Shown: positions 14,148 through 21,193 of the stretch, piece by piece
How the letters are laid out: each line of letters begins with the position of its first letter
Position numbering within the stretch: position 1 is the stretch's first letter
Assembly: GCA_963842295.1 (NCBI GenBank)
Contig: CAWJFY010000009.1
Coordinates: 124,001-188,000 of the forward strand
DNA from: JAJNBA01 sp963842295
GTDB taxonomy: Bacteria > Actinomycetota > UBA4738 > HRBIN12
Direction of reading: 5' to 3'
DNA: 64,000 bases
Translations under genes and position numbers: made by a program
The notes under the pieces: generated by a model
Told to the model about the DNA's origin: nothing
What the model saw: the letters and a program-made list of their open reading frames with translations, nothing else
The model's database searches: none

Positions 14148-14168
14148 GGGACACTTCGGGTGACACTC
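14148..14168 (+). repeat. Paired GTGACACT repeats inside the right end
   Basis: GGGACACTT and GTGACACTC with the same 12-bp period as the left-end pair at 3842-3862, located 112 bp inside attR. Candidate recombinase arm sites. Apart from this pair the stretch 14144-14279 holds no gene I can support. Confidence 0.4.
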
Positions 14169-14279
14169 CGGTTGTCCTGCCCTGTCCCGAACCGTCCGGG
14201 TACATACTGATCGGCCCTCCCTACCTGCGGGAACCGACAAGACGGGACGGCGCGGGACGGCTCAGGGCGTGCCTGATTC

Positions 14280-14323
14280 CCCTCTCAAGGTGAAGACACG
14301 GGTTCAAATCCCGTTGGGACTAC
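14280..14323 (+). repeat. attR: 44-bp copy of the tRNA-Glu 3' half
   Basis: Exact copy of 3769-3812. The sequence before it does not supply a tRNA 5' half, so it is not a second tRNA gene. It marks the right junction, where the displaced original 3' end of the tRNA remained. Confidence 0.9.
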
Positions 14324-14352
14324 GTCCTCTTCGGCCGGTGGCGGTAGGTCGG

Positions 14353-14736
14353 CTAGCTCTGAGGGCGCCGGATCCGCGTCCTCAGGATGTCGCGGAGGCT
14401 GACGATCCCGAGGACCGTCTGACCATCGACCACCGGCAGGTGGCGGAAACCGTGGCTCATCATGATCTCGGTGGCCTCGCCCGCATCCATGTCGGCGGGG
14501 GCGGTCACGGGGTCGTTGGTCATCCACTCCGAGACCGGAGACGAGGTCAGATCGGCTCCCGCCGCCGCCGCGCGGAGGACGTCGCGTTCGGTGAAGATGC
14601 CGCTCAGCCACTTCCCTTCCATCACGACGGCGGATCCGAACTGGCCCTTCAGCATGCTGCCGGCCACCTCCGCGACCGGCGTCTCCCGCGTGGTCGTGAA
14701 CACCTCGCCGGTCATGATCTCCTTCAGGATGGCCAT
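14353..14736 (-). CDS. CBS-domain-pair protein
   Basis: A 127-aa protein made of two CBS motifs (Bateman module): IMTGEVFTTTRETPVAEVAG with GIFTERDVLRA, then WMTNDPVTAPADMDAGEATE with HLPVVDGQTVLGIVSLRDIL. Such stand-alone modules bind adenine nucleotides such as AMP, ATP or SAM and regulate a partner. ATG 14736 follows a G-rich ribosome site; the longer frame to 14949 is antisense to nothing but lacks protein character. First complete chromosomal gene after attR. Confidence 0.9.
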   Translation of the reverse strand: MAILKEIMTGEVFTTTRETPVAEVAGSMLKGQFGSAVVMEGKWLSGIFTERDVLRAAAAGADLTSSPVSEWMTNDPVTAPADMDAGEATEIMMSHGFRHLPVVDGQTVLGIVSLRDILRTRIRRPQS

Positions 14737-14755
14737 GCGTGCCCCCCAGATCCCC

Positions 14756-15001
14756 TTAGCCGCCCTCGCCGCCGACCTCGTGGAACTCGGAATCCTCTTC
14801 CGGCTTCGCCGCGTCGGCGAGGTTCTCGTTGAGTCGCCGCCAGAGTGCCCCCGCCCACGAGCTGATGTGCGGCCAGCTCTGCCAGAAGACCTGCAGCGTG
14901 GCCTCGTCGAAGGAGCCCGCCGCCTCATCAGGGGTCGCTGCCCCGGCAACGTGCTCGTACTCCTCGATGGCCTTCAGCAAACGATCGGAGGCATCATCCA
15001 C
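14756..15001 (-). CDS. Small acidic hypothetical protein (81 aa)
   Basis: Reads MDDASDRLLKAIEEYEHVAG, then SFDEATLQVFWQSWPHISSW and an acidic tail. GTG 15001 has a GAGAGGGG ribosome site. It lies 19 nt upstream of the CBS gene on the same strand, suggesting an operon. No family recognised. Confidence 0.6.
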   Translation of the reverse strand: MDDASDRLLKAIEEYEHVAGAATPDEAAGSFDEATLQVFWQSWPHISSWAGALWRRLNENLADAAKPEEDSEFHEVGGEGG

Positions 15002-15097
15002 GGCAACCCCTCTCTTCGCGGCCCGAGTCTAGCCCCACGCTCGAAGGTGCTCACGAAGGGGTCCGGGGCGCCGTCCCGGATCAGGAGATCGAGGGTC

Positions 15098-15319
15098 TCA
15101 CCACTCGTCGTGCCGCCTGCCCACCCGCGCACGAGTGTGACACTCGCACTCATCGTCTGAGCAGTGCAGATCGTGATGACGACCCGGCTCCCAGACGAGA
15201 TCGTGATCGTCCTCGGCGACGAGGTACCCGCAGCCGCACCAGCCACAGACATCCTTCAGGACCATGTGCCAGGTTCCCTCGGCGTCCTGGCGCTCCGGCA
15301 GGTTCAGGACCTTCGACAC
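15098..15319 (-). CDS. Small Cys/His-rich putative zinc-binding protein (73 aa)
   Basis: Two Cys clusters, CGWCGCG near residue 27 and HCSDDECECH near residue 53, with several nearby His residues. This is consistent with one or two zinc sites. GTG 15319 follows AGGAGG by 4 nt. The front half (LNLPERQDAEGTWHMVLKDV) is not from a family I recognise. Likely a small nucleic-acid- or protein-binding zinc protein. Confidence 0.6.
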   Translation of the reverse strand: MSKVLNLPERQDAEGTWHMVLKDVCGWCGCGYLVAEDDHDLVWEPGRHHDLHCSDDECECHTRARVGRRHDEW

Positions 15320-15375
15320 GGCGCCTCCTGGAAGCCAATCCTAGACCGAGGAGACGGCCGAGGGAAATCGGGGGT

Positions 15376-16128
15376 TCAGCAGCCGATGTCGACCCATGCC
15401 GGCGGCGGCCCGATGGGAACTCCCGCGGCACGGGCACGATCCCGCAGTCGACCGCGGTAGGTCTGCATCGCGGGCCTCGACATGTCGGTGTGGGTCCTGC
15501 ACTTCCACGCCGGATAGCGCTCATATCGGAGTGGGCTCTGGAGGCTTTCGCCGTGTCCGATCACGTTCCGCGTCTGGATCCCGAACTTGGCCACGAGCCA
15601 GAGCGTGAGCTTCAATGACGCGTTCATCTGCCGGGCGTTCCTGAGCACCTCGGCGTCGGACCGCCCCACGTGCTCGATCCCGATTGAGAGCTGATTCATC
15701 CCGATCGTGTGCCGGCATCGGATCCAGAGCGGCACGAGCTGGTAGATCCTGCCGTCGGTGTGGACGATGAAGTGGGTGCACGTGCCCGGGTACTCGCCGA
15801 GGTGACTCGAGTTCGCGGCGAACGTGTTCCAGGCGCCCTGCCACGTCGTGCCGGTCGTGTAGTGCTCGACGACCGCCGAGGGACTCGTGAGCCGCCATCT
15901 CCACATGCCGTGGTGACGCTGGGAGTAGGCGGCCATCTGCTGGCGGCGGCGGTCGCCGAACGGGATAGGCTTCCACACGATCTTGGGCCGGAGAGACGCG
16001 AGGTTCGGTGCGGTCGCGGCGACCGCCGCCGCCGCGCCCTGGACCGAACCCGCTTCGAGCGCCGGAGCCACCCCGGCGGGCGCCAGGACGAAGACCATCG
16101 ACAGGATCAGCAGCCCCGCGGCGCTCAT
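15376..16128 (-). CDS. Exported N-acetylmuramoyl-L-alanine amidase (Amidase_2)
   Basis: Hydrolyses the amide bond between muramic acid and the stem peptide. A signal peptide (residues 1-25, AAGLLILSMVFVLAPAGVAP) precedes an Amidase_2/PGRP-like domain at about 80-225. Candidate zinc ligands are the His of VEHYTTG, the His of GHGES and the Asp of CRTHTD, with CTHFIVHTDGRIYQLVP in the core. ATG 16128 overlaps the gltX stop (ATGA), so it is translationally coupled to glutamyl-tRNA synthetase, an odd pairing. Confidence 0.85.
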   Translation of the reverse strand: MSAAGLLILSMVFVLAPAGVAPALEAGSVQGAAAAVAATAPNLASLRPKIVWKPIPFGDRRRQQMAAYSQRHHGMWRWRLTSPSAVVEHYTTGTTWQGAWNTFAANSSHLGEYPGTCTHFIVHTDGRIYQLVPLWIRCRHTIGMNQLSIGIEHVGRSDAEVLRNARQMNASLKLTLWLVAKFGIQTRNVIGHGESLQSPLRYERYPAWKCRTHTDMSRPAMQTYRGRLRDRARAAGVPIGPPPAWVDIGC

Positions 16129-17546
16129 CCGGCGACCGCGCGCAGCCGAGCCACGGTGCGTTCCTTGCCCAGCGACGCCAACGACTCGGGCAGCGGGGGC
16201 GACACGTTCGAACCGGTGACCGCGGCGCGGATCGGCTGCCAGCCTTTCGTTCGGCTCAAGCCCGCTTCCGACGCCCGCTCGTCCAGCACTGCCTGGATGT
16301 GCTCGGTATCCCATATCTGCAAGGCATCGAGCGCGTCGGCCGTCTCCTTGAGATATCCCTCGGGAGCCTTCGCGATCAGCTCCTTCGCCTTCTCGTTCGG
16401 CTCGATGTCGTCGGTGAACAGGAACCGAAGCAGGGCAGGCGCCTCGGTGAGCCTCTTCATCCGCTCCCGGACGATCGGAATCGCTCGGCGGAGCAGCTCC
16501 GGGTCGACGGAAAGACCCTCCGCCGTGAGGAAGGGGACACAGCGGGCCGCGAGATCGTCCTCTTCGAGCGACTGGATGTAGTGGTTGTTCATCCACTCGA
16601 GCTTCTGCGTGTCGAAGACCGCGGGGTTGTGGGAGACGTGCGCGAGATCGAACGCCTCGACCAGGTCCTCGCGAGAAAGGAACGTCGTGTGGTCGTCCTT
16701 CGCCCATCCGAGGAGGGCGAGGTAGTTCACCATCGCCTCCGGCAGGAACCCCTCTTCTCGGAACGCGGCGACGCTCGTGGCGCCGTGTCGCTTCGACAGC
16801 GGCTTCGCGTCCGGGCCCAGTACCTGCGGCAAGTGGGCGTACGTGGGCGGGGTTCCTCCGAGCGCTTCGATCACCGCTGCGTTGCGAGGAGCGCTCGCCA
16901 GGAGATCGTCGCCGCGGACCACGTGGGTGACCTCCATCAGCATGTCGTCGACGGCCACCGCCAGCAGGAACACCGGCGATCCGTCGGAGCGCACGATCAC
17001 GAAGTCCCCGAGGTCCCGGGCGGCCCAGCGCACCTCGCCCTTGACCAGATCCTCGACCACCCAGTCCCGCTCGGGCATGTGGAACCGGATCGCGAATGGC
17101 CGGCCCTCGGCTTCGAACGCCGCGCGCTCTTCGTCGGAGAGATCCCGGCAACGGCCGTCGTAGCCCGGTGGCTCGCCGCGAGCGAGCGCCGCCTTCCGTC
17201 GCTCCTCGAGCTCCTCGGGCGTGCACCAGCACCGGTACGCATCGCCCGAGTCGAGCAGCCGCTGGGTCATCTCGCGGTAGATGTCCAGCCGCTCGGATTG
17301 CCGGTACGAACCGACGGGACCGCCGACGTCGGGACCCTCGTCCCAATCCAGGCCCAGCCAGCGGAGATCCTCGACGACGCCCCGGTACGCCTCTTCGGTG
17401 ACCCGGCTCGCGTCCGTGTCCTCGACCCGCAGGATGAAGACCCCCTCGTGATGGCGGGCATAGAGCCACGAGAACAGCGCGCTCCTCGCGTTCCCCACGT
17501 GGATCGACCCGGAGGGGGCGGGTGCGAATCGGCACCGGACCGTCAC
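16125..17546 (-). CDS. gltX: Glutamate--tRNA ligase
   Basis: Charges tRNA-Glu, and tRNA-Gln as well where the GatCAB route operates, as the gat genes here imply. The 473-aa class I synthetase starts VRCRFAPAPSGSIHVGNARS (HIGH-like HVGN) and carries the KMSKS-equivalent LSKRHG near residue 245. The C-terminal anticodon-binding domain is helical. GTG 17546 overlaps the upstream hydrolase stop (GTGA). The frame open above it is antisense/shadow of that gene. Confidence 0.95.
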   Translation of the reverse strand: MTVRCRFAPAPSGSIHVGNARSALFSWLYARHHEGVFILRVEDTDASRVTEEAYRGVVEDLRWLGLDWDEGPDVGGPVGSYRQSERLDIYREMTQRLLDSGDAYRCWCTPEELEERRKAALARGEPPGYDGRCRDLSDEERAAFEAEGRPFAIRFHMPERDWVVEDLVKGEVRWAARDLGDFVIVRSDGSPVFLLAVAVDDMLMEVTHVVRGDDLLASAPRNAAVIEALGGTPPTYAHLPQVLGPDAKPLSKRHGATSVAAFREEGFLPEAMVNYLALLGWAKDDHTTFLSREDLVEAFDLAHVSHNPAVFDTQKLEWMNNHYIQSLEEDDLAARCVPFLTAEGLSVDPELLRRAIPIVRERMKRLTEAPALLRFLFTDDIEPNEKAKELIAKAPEGYLKETADALDALQIWDTEHIQAVLDERASEAGLSRTKGWQPIRAAVTGSNVSPPLPESLASLGKERTVARLRAVAG

Positions 17547-18304
17547 CCGCGCACCTCGTTCCGCAGCACACCCACACCCTCGACCTCGACCTCGACGACG
17601 TCGCCGTCCGCGAGCTTGCTCACGCCCTCCGGCGTGCCCGTCAGCAGGACGTCGCCGGGCAGCAGCGTCATGAAGACGGTGATGTATTCGATCAACGTCG
17701 CGACGCCGAACACCATCTCGGACGTCGACGCCTGCTGGCGGATCTCGCCGTTCAGGCGCGTGCGCACGGTCGCGTCGTTGGGGTCGAGGTCGGTCTCGAT
17801 CCAGGGGCCGAGAGGCGCCGAGCCGTCGAAGCCCTTCGCGCGAGCCCACTGGTCATCCGTCTTCTGCAGGTCACGGAGCGTGACGTCGTTCGCGCACGTG
17901 TAGCCCAGGATGAACTTGAAGGCGTCCTCCGCGCGGACGCCCCGGGCCAGCCGGCCGATCACGACCGCGAGCTCGCCCTCGAAGTCGATCCGCCGGCTGA
18001 ACGGGAGCAGCCGGATCGGGTCGCCGGGACCGATCACCGCCGTGGACGGCTTGAGGAACAGCAGCGGCTCCTCCGGCACGGTGAGGCCCCACTCCTCGGC
18101 GTGCGCCGCATAGTTCCTCCCCACGCACACGAGCTTGGAAGGCAGCACGGGCGCGAGAACGAGGACGTCGCCGAGCGGCACCGTTTCGCCCGTCGGCAGC
18201 GGATCCTCGAAGTACGTGCCGCGAAGGATCCTGATCTCGTCGGAGCCCGGTTCGATCGCGCCGGTCGCGATGCGGTCGCCGTGGCGGAATCGGACGAGAC
18301 GCAT
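17543..18304 (-). CDS. Fumarylacetoacetate hydrolase-family protein
   Basis: A 253-aa FAH-fold enzyme. The N-terminal small domain is followed by the catalytic domain with KLVCVGRNYAAHAEE, the metal ligands FEGELAVVIG, YTCANDVTLRDLQ, and GTPEGVSKLADGDVVEVEVE. Family members act as acylpyruvases, oxaloacetate decarboxylases or hydroxyhepta-dienedioate isomerases; which one cannot be told. The start lies directly after the stop of the acetoacetate-decarboxylase-like gene. A second FAH gene lies at 20033, so this cluster may handle a ring-cleavage or keto-acid product. Confidence 0.88.
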   Translation of the reverse strand: MRLVRFRHGDRIATGAIEPGSDEIRILRGTYFEDPLPTGETVPLGDVLVLAPVLPSKLVCVGRNYAAHAEEWGLTVPEEPLLFLKPSTAVIGPGDPIRLLPFSRRIDFEGELAVVIGRLARGVRAEDAFKFILGYTCANDVTLRDLQKTDDQWARAKGFDGSAPLGPWIETDLDPNDATVRTRLNGEIRQQASTSEMVFGVATLIEYITVFMTLLPGDVLLTGTPEGVSKLADGDVVEVEVEGVGVLRNEVRG

Positions 18305-19093
18305 CTAGCCGAGCCTGGTGCCGCCGTCGAACGTGGCCCCGACCTGCCGCCAGTAGCCGGCGATCATCTCTCGGGGCTCCAGGGCCGCGAGCTCCTCCCC
18401 GGGGGCCTCGAACAGCCGAACCTCCGCCTCGCCGGTGTACGCGGGGCCGAGATCGACGTCCCGCGAGCGCATCGTGACCAGCTCCGCCAGCGAGTCCCCA
18501 CCGTCTTTCTCGATCGAGGGCATCCAGCGGGAGTGCAGCATCGGCAGGGCGTTCACGAAGCCGCCCGTCTCGGACTCACCGGTGAGCGTGAGGCGGGCCT
18601 CGGCGAGGCGCCGGTCGTTCGCTTGGAGCGAGGCCCCGAAGACGCCGCCGGCACCGAGCCGAGGCCCGGCGCGCCCGACCGACACGGGTCGGGTCATCCA
18701 GATCGACCCGATCTTCTTCGGATAGCCCTGGTACCAGCCGCGGGCGAGCGCGAAGTCCTTGTCGACCCAGATGTAGACGCAGCGCGAGTAGGTCTCGCCG
18801 CCGTGGCGGCATCGGACGACGACGAAGCACTCCTTGTACTGGGAGCGAACGGGATCGAGCAGCTCCTCGCCGGAATCACTGCACGACTGCCAGTCGGCCC
18901 AGACGATCGCGACGGCTCCGGGATCCTCGTCCGCGGGCTCGACGCCCTCCGGGAGGAGCGCGGCGACTCGATCGGGATCCGTGCGGTACTCGATGGTCAG
19001 GACGTCTCCGGAGTAGTGCCACGGTGGCGCCGGCACCAGCGATGCCTTGCCTTCGGGTGAACGCGGTGGGAAAAAGCCCTTCAGCTCAGCCAC
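18305..19093 (-). CDS. Acetoacetate decarboxylase-family protein
   Basis: A 262-aa member of the ADC superfamily. The Schiff-base lysine motif GYPKKIGSIW is at about residue 126, and the hydrophobic barrel core (YIWVDKDFALARGWYQGYPK) is conserved. True ADC decarboxylates acetoacetate to acetone, but relatives act on other beta-keto acids or are aldolase-dehydratases. GTG 19093 is preceded by TAGACT at 8 nt, which overlaps the stop codon of the propeller gene. It leads an operon with the FAH hydrolase, gltX and the amidase. Confidence 0.8.
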   Translation of the reverse strand: MAELKGFFPPRSPEGKASLVPAPPWHYSGDVLTIEYRTDPDRVAALLPEGVEPADEDPGAVAIVWADWQSCSDSGEELLDPVRSQYKECFVVVRCRHGGETYSRCVYIWVDKDFALARGWYQGYPKKIGSIWMTRPVSVGRAGPRLGAGGVFGASLQANDRRLAEARLTLTGESETGGFVNALPMLHSRWMPSIEKDGGDSLAELVTMRSRDVDLGPAYTGEAEVRLFEAPGEELAALEPREMIAGYWRQVGATFDGGTRLG

Positions 19094-19104
19094 GGATGCG
19101 GAGT

Positions 19105-20013
19105 CTACGTGCCGGGCGATTCCGAGACGGCCACACCCGCGCACGTCGCGCGCGCGTTCACGCCGCGAACCTCGCGCCAGGTCCCGCCACCGTCCTCGGA
19201 GACGGATCCGCGACCGTCCTCGGTCCCGAACACGACCGTGCCCCCGCCTGCGGCGAGGCAGTGGCTGTCGATGTTGCCGGGGAACCACTCCGGGAGCGTG
19301 CCCGCACACCGCTCGAACACATCCACGCCCGGCTCCCGCCGATAGACCGCAGCTCGGCCGCCGCGGGGGCCCGTAGAGGCGCTCAGGAACAGCCGGTCCC
19401 CGTCGAGGGCGACGGCGCGCGCGTACGAAGCGTGCAGTCCCTCCGTGGTGAAGCGCCAGGTGTCTCCGGCGTCGCGAGTCTCGGCGAGCCCACGCGCCGT
19501 CGCGGCGACCACGTGCGAAGCGTCGGTGGGATCCGCGAGGACCTGATGGACGTCGGCGTCGATGTCGATCGTCGGTGACCAGACCCCGTCGGGTACCTGC
19601 GCCCGCAGGATCCCGCCGACGTGGACGTTGGCGAACAGGACACCGTCGGCCGCGGCGGAGAGCGACCTCGTGTCCGGAGGCCCGCCCCACGGCGTGTACC
19701 ACCCGTCACGGCCTTCGGCCTCGTCGAAGGAGCGGAGCATCGTGACGGCGCCGTCGCGAAGCAACGCCAGCCGCGCACGCGCCGTGCCGAGCAGGACCCC
19801 GTCGCCCACCGGAAGCACGCACCGCCCGAGCTCGTCGCCGGTCGCGCCGAGCGTTTCGACCTCGTCTCCGTGGACGCGCATCACGTCGCGGCCGTCGACG
19901 AGCACGAGCCACCCGTGGCCGTCCCACGCCAGCGCCGTGATCTCCCTTCCTGCGAGCCAGAGCTCGCCCTCATCTCCGACGAGCCCCTCCGCGGTTCCGA
20001 CGACCCAGCGCAC
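19105..20013 (-). CDS. Beta-propeller (BNR/sialidase-like repeat) protein
   Basis: A 302-aa cytosolic-looking protein without a signal peptide. It is built of repeated 4-stranded blades with BNR/Asp-box-like motifs (SEDGGGTWREV, ETRDAGDTWRF). Such folds are found in glycosidases, photosynthesis assembly factors and WD-like sensors; catalytic residues of sialidases are not evident. GTG 20013 follows TAGCCT by 7 nt (leaderless). It shares its promoter region with the divergent FAH gene and may be functionally linked to it. Confidence 0.7.
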   Translation of the reverse strand: MRWVVGTAEGLVGDEGELWLAGREITALAWDGHGWLVLVDGRDVMRVHGDEVETLGATGDELGRCVLPVGDGVLLGTARARLALLRDGAVTMLRSFDEAEGRDGWYTPWGGPPDTRSLSAAADGVLFANVHVGGILRAQVPDGVWSPTIDIDADVHQVLADPTDASHVVAATARGLAETRDAGDTWRFTTEGLHASYARAVALDGDRLFLSASTGPRGGRAAVYRREPGVDVFERCAGTLPEWFPGNIDSHCLAAGGGTVVFGTEDGRGSVSEDGGGTWREVRGVNARATCAGVAVSESPGT

Positions 20014-20032
20014 GACCTCTAGGCTATCGACG
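20014..20032. promoter_or_regulatory. Symmetric divergent leaderless promoter
   Basis: Only 19 bp separate two divergent start codons. TAGGCT (20020-20025) lies 7 nt before ATG 20033 on the plus strand, and TAGCCT (reading 20026-20021) lies 7 nt before GTG 20013 on the minus strand. The two -10 boxes overlap in the heptamer TAGGCTA. Confidence 0.6.
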
Positions 20033-20878
20033 ATGGAGACTCGACGGATCCTCCTGGACGGCGTGGCCACCACCGTCTCCCGTGAGGGCGAGGAATTGAT
20101 CTCGACGGACGGACGGCGCATCCCGATGGACGAACCGGCGCACCTCCCTCCGGTGCAGCCGTCGAAGATCGTCTGCGTGCACCTCAATTACGAGAGTCGC
20201 CGCGCGGAATTCCAGATCGAGCTCGGGCCGGCACCCACTTTCTTCCACAAGCCGACGACCTCGCTCAACGCGCACGGTGGCGAGGTCGTGCGGCCACCTC
20301 GATGCCGGTATCTGAATTACGAAGGCGAGATCGCGATCGTGATCGGCGAGCGCTGCAAGCACATCGCGCCCGACGACGCCGACGACTACATCCTCGGCTA
20401 CACCGTGGCCAACGACTACGGCCTCCACGACTTCCGCGACACCGACGCCGGCTCCATGCTCCGCGTGAAGGGTTCCGATACGCTCTGCCCGCTCGGTCCC
20501 GGCCTCGTCACGGACTGGGACTTCCGAGGCAAGCGGATCCAGACGCGCGTGAACGGCGACGTGAGTCAGGACGGCAACACCGACGAGATGATCTGGGACA
20601 TGCGATACCTCGTGGCCGACATCGCCCGCACGATCACGCTCCTGCCCAACGACGTGATCCTGTCCGGGACGCCCGCCAACTCCCGACCGGTCGAGCCGGG
20701 TGACGTCGTGGAGGTCGAGGTCGAAGGCCTCGGGATCCTCCGTAACTTCATCGTCGAGGGGGACGTGCCGGTGCGAGAGGACGTCGGCGCCCAGCCCTCG
20801 GAGTCCGAAGAGGTGATCTCGACCGCGTTCGGCGGGGACTGGGAGTTCCGGGGGGTCAGGGCGCCGAAACGGGGCTGA
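20033..20878 (+). CDS. Fumarylacetoacetate hydrolase-family isomerase/decarboxylase
   Basis: A 281-aa FAH-family protein, closer to the HpaG/2-hydroxyhepta-2,4-diene-1,7-dioate isomerase group than the gene at 17543. It has PSKIVCVHLNYESRRAEF, LNYEGEIAIVIGERC (metal ligands), YTVANDYGLHDFRDTD, LCPLGPGLVTDW and LSGTPANSRPVEPGDVVEVE. The leaderless ATG lies opposite the propeller gene. With hpaD and hpaE at 30-32 kb it could supply the later steps of homoprotocatechuate breakdown (inference). Confidence 0.85.
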   Translation: METRRILLDGVATTVSREGEELISTDGRRIPMDEPAHLPPVQPSKIVCVHLNYESRRAEFQIELGPAPTFFHKPTTSLNAHGGEVVRPPRCRYLNYEGEIAIVIGERCKHIAPDDADDYILGYTVANDYGLHDFRDTDAGSMLRVKGSDTLCPLGPGLVTDWDFRGKRIQTRVNGDVSQDGNTDEMIWDMRYLVADIARTITLLPNDVILSGTPANSRPVEPGDVVEVEVEGLGILRNFIVEGDVPVREDVGAQPSESEEVISTAFGGDWEFRGVRAPKRG

Positions 20879-20881
20879 GTC

Positions 20882-21100
20882 CTACCCCGCTCGGAGCGTG
20901 GCCCGGTACTCGGCGTACTCGTAGCCGCACTCCCGGCACATCCATCCGGGAGGGCCGTCTTCGCACTTCCCGGGCCGGATCATCACCTTGCCCTGGACCC
21001 AGAGCTCGCGGAGCACCAGATCGTCCGGCGTGCCGTACAGGATGTCGGCGAGCGCACGCTCACCGCATCGGGGGCAACGATCCGGCGTCCCGATCCGCAT
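20882..21100 (-). CDS. Small zinc-ribbon protein (72 aa)
   Basis: Two CxxC pairs frame the protein: CPRCGER near residue 9 and CRECGYEYAEY near residue 55, a classic zinc ribbon. The middle (LVLRELWVQGKVMIRPGKCE) holds one more Cys. It lies head-to-head with the glutamine-synthetase-like gene. Likely binds nucleic acid or protein; not further assignable. Confidence 0.65.
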   Translation of the reverse strand: MRIGTPDRCPRCGERALADILYGTPDDLVLRELWVQGKVMIRPGKCEDGPPGWMCRECGYEYAEYRATLRAG

Positions 21101-21193
21101 GGCTCGACGATACGCCTCCCACGCAGCCCGGACCAGCCGAGCGAGATTCAGCCGCATCCGATACGTTCCGGGGGCCACACGAGGAGGACGTGC

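Larger units (their letters stand above)
3769..14323. mobile_element. tRNA-Glu-integrated genomic island (about 10.5 kb), decayed
   Basis: The segment lies between two perfect 44-bp copies of the tRNA-Glu 3' end, the classical mark of tyrosine-recombinase integration at a tRNA gene. Its content differs from the flanks: low gene density, many sub-100-residue genes, several frameshifted genes, a nine-member HTH repeat family, and no household genes. No intact integrase, relaxase, transposase or replication gene is present. It therefore looks like an old, immobilised island or the remnant of a satellite element. Paired GTGACACT repeats sit just inside each end. Confidence 0.8.

Noticed and set aside
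14280..14323. A second tRNA-Glu gene
   Set aside because: Only the anticodon loop to 3' end is present; no D arm or 5' acceptor strand precedes it. It is the att repeat.
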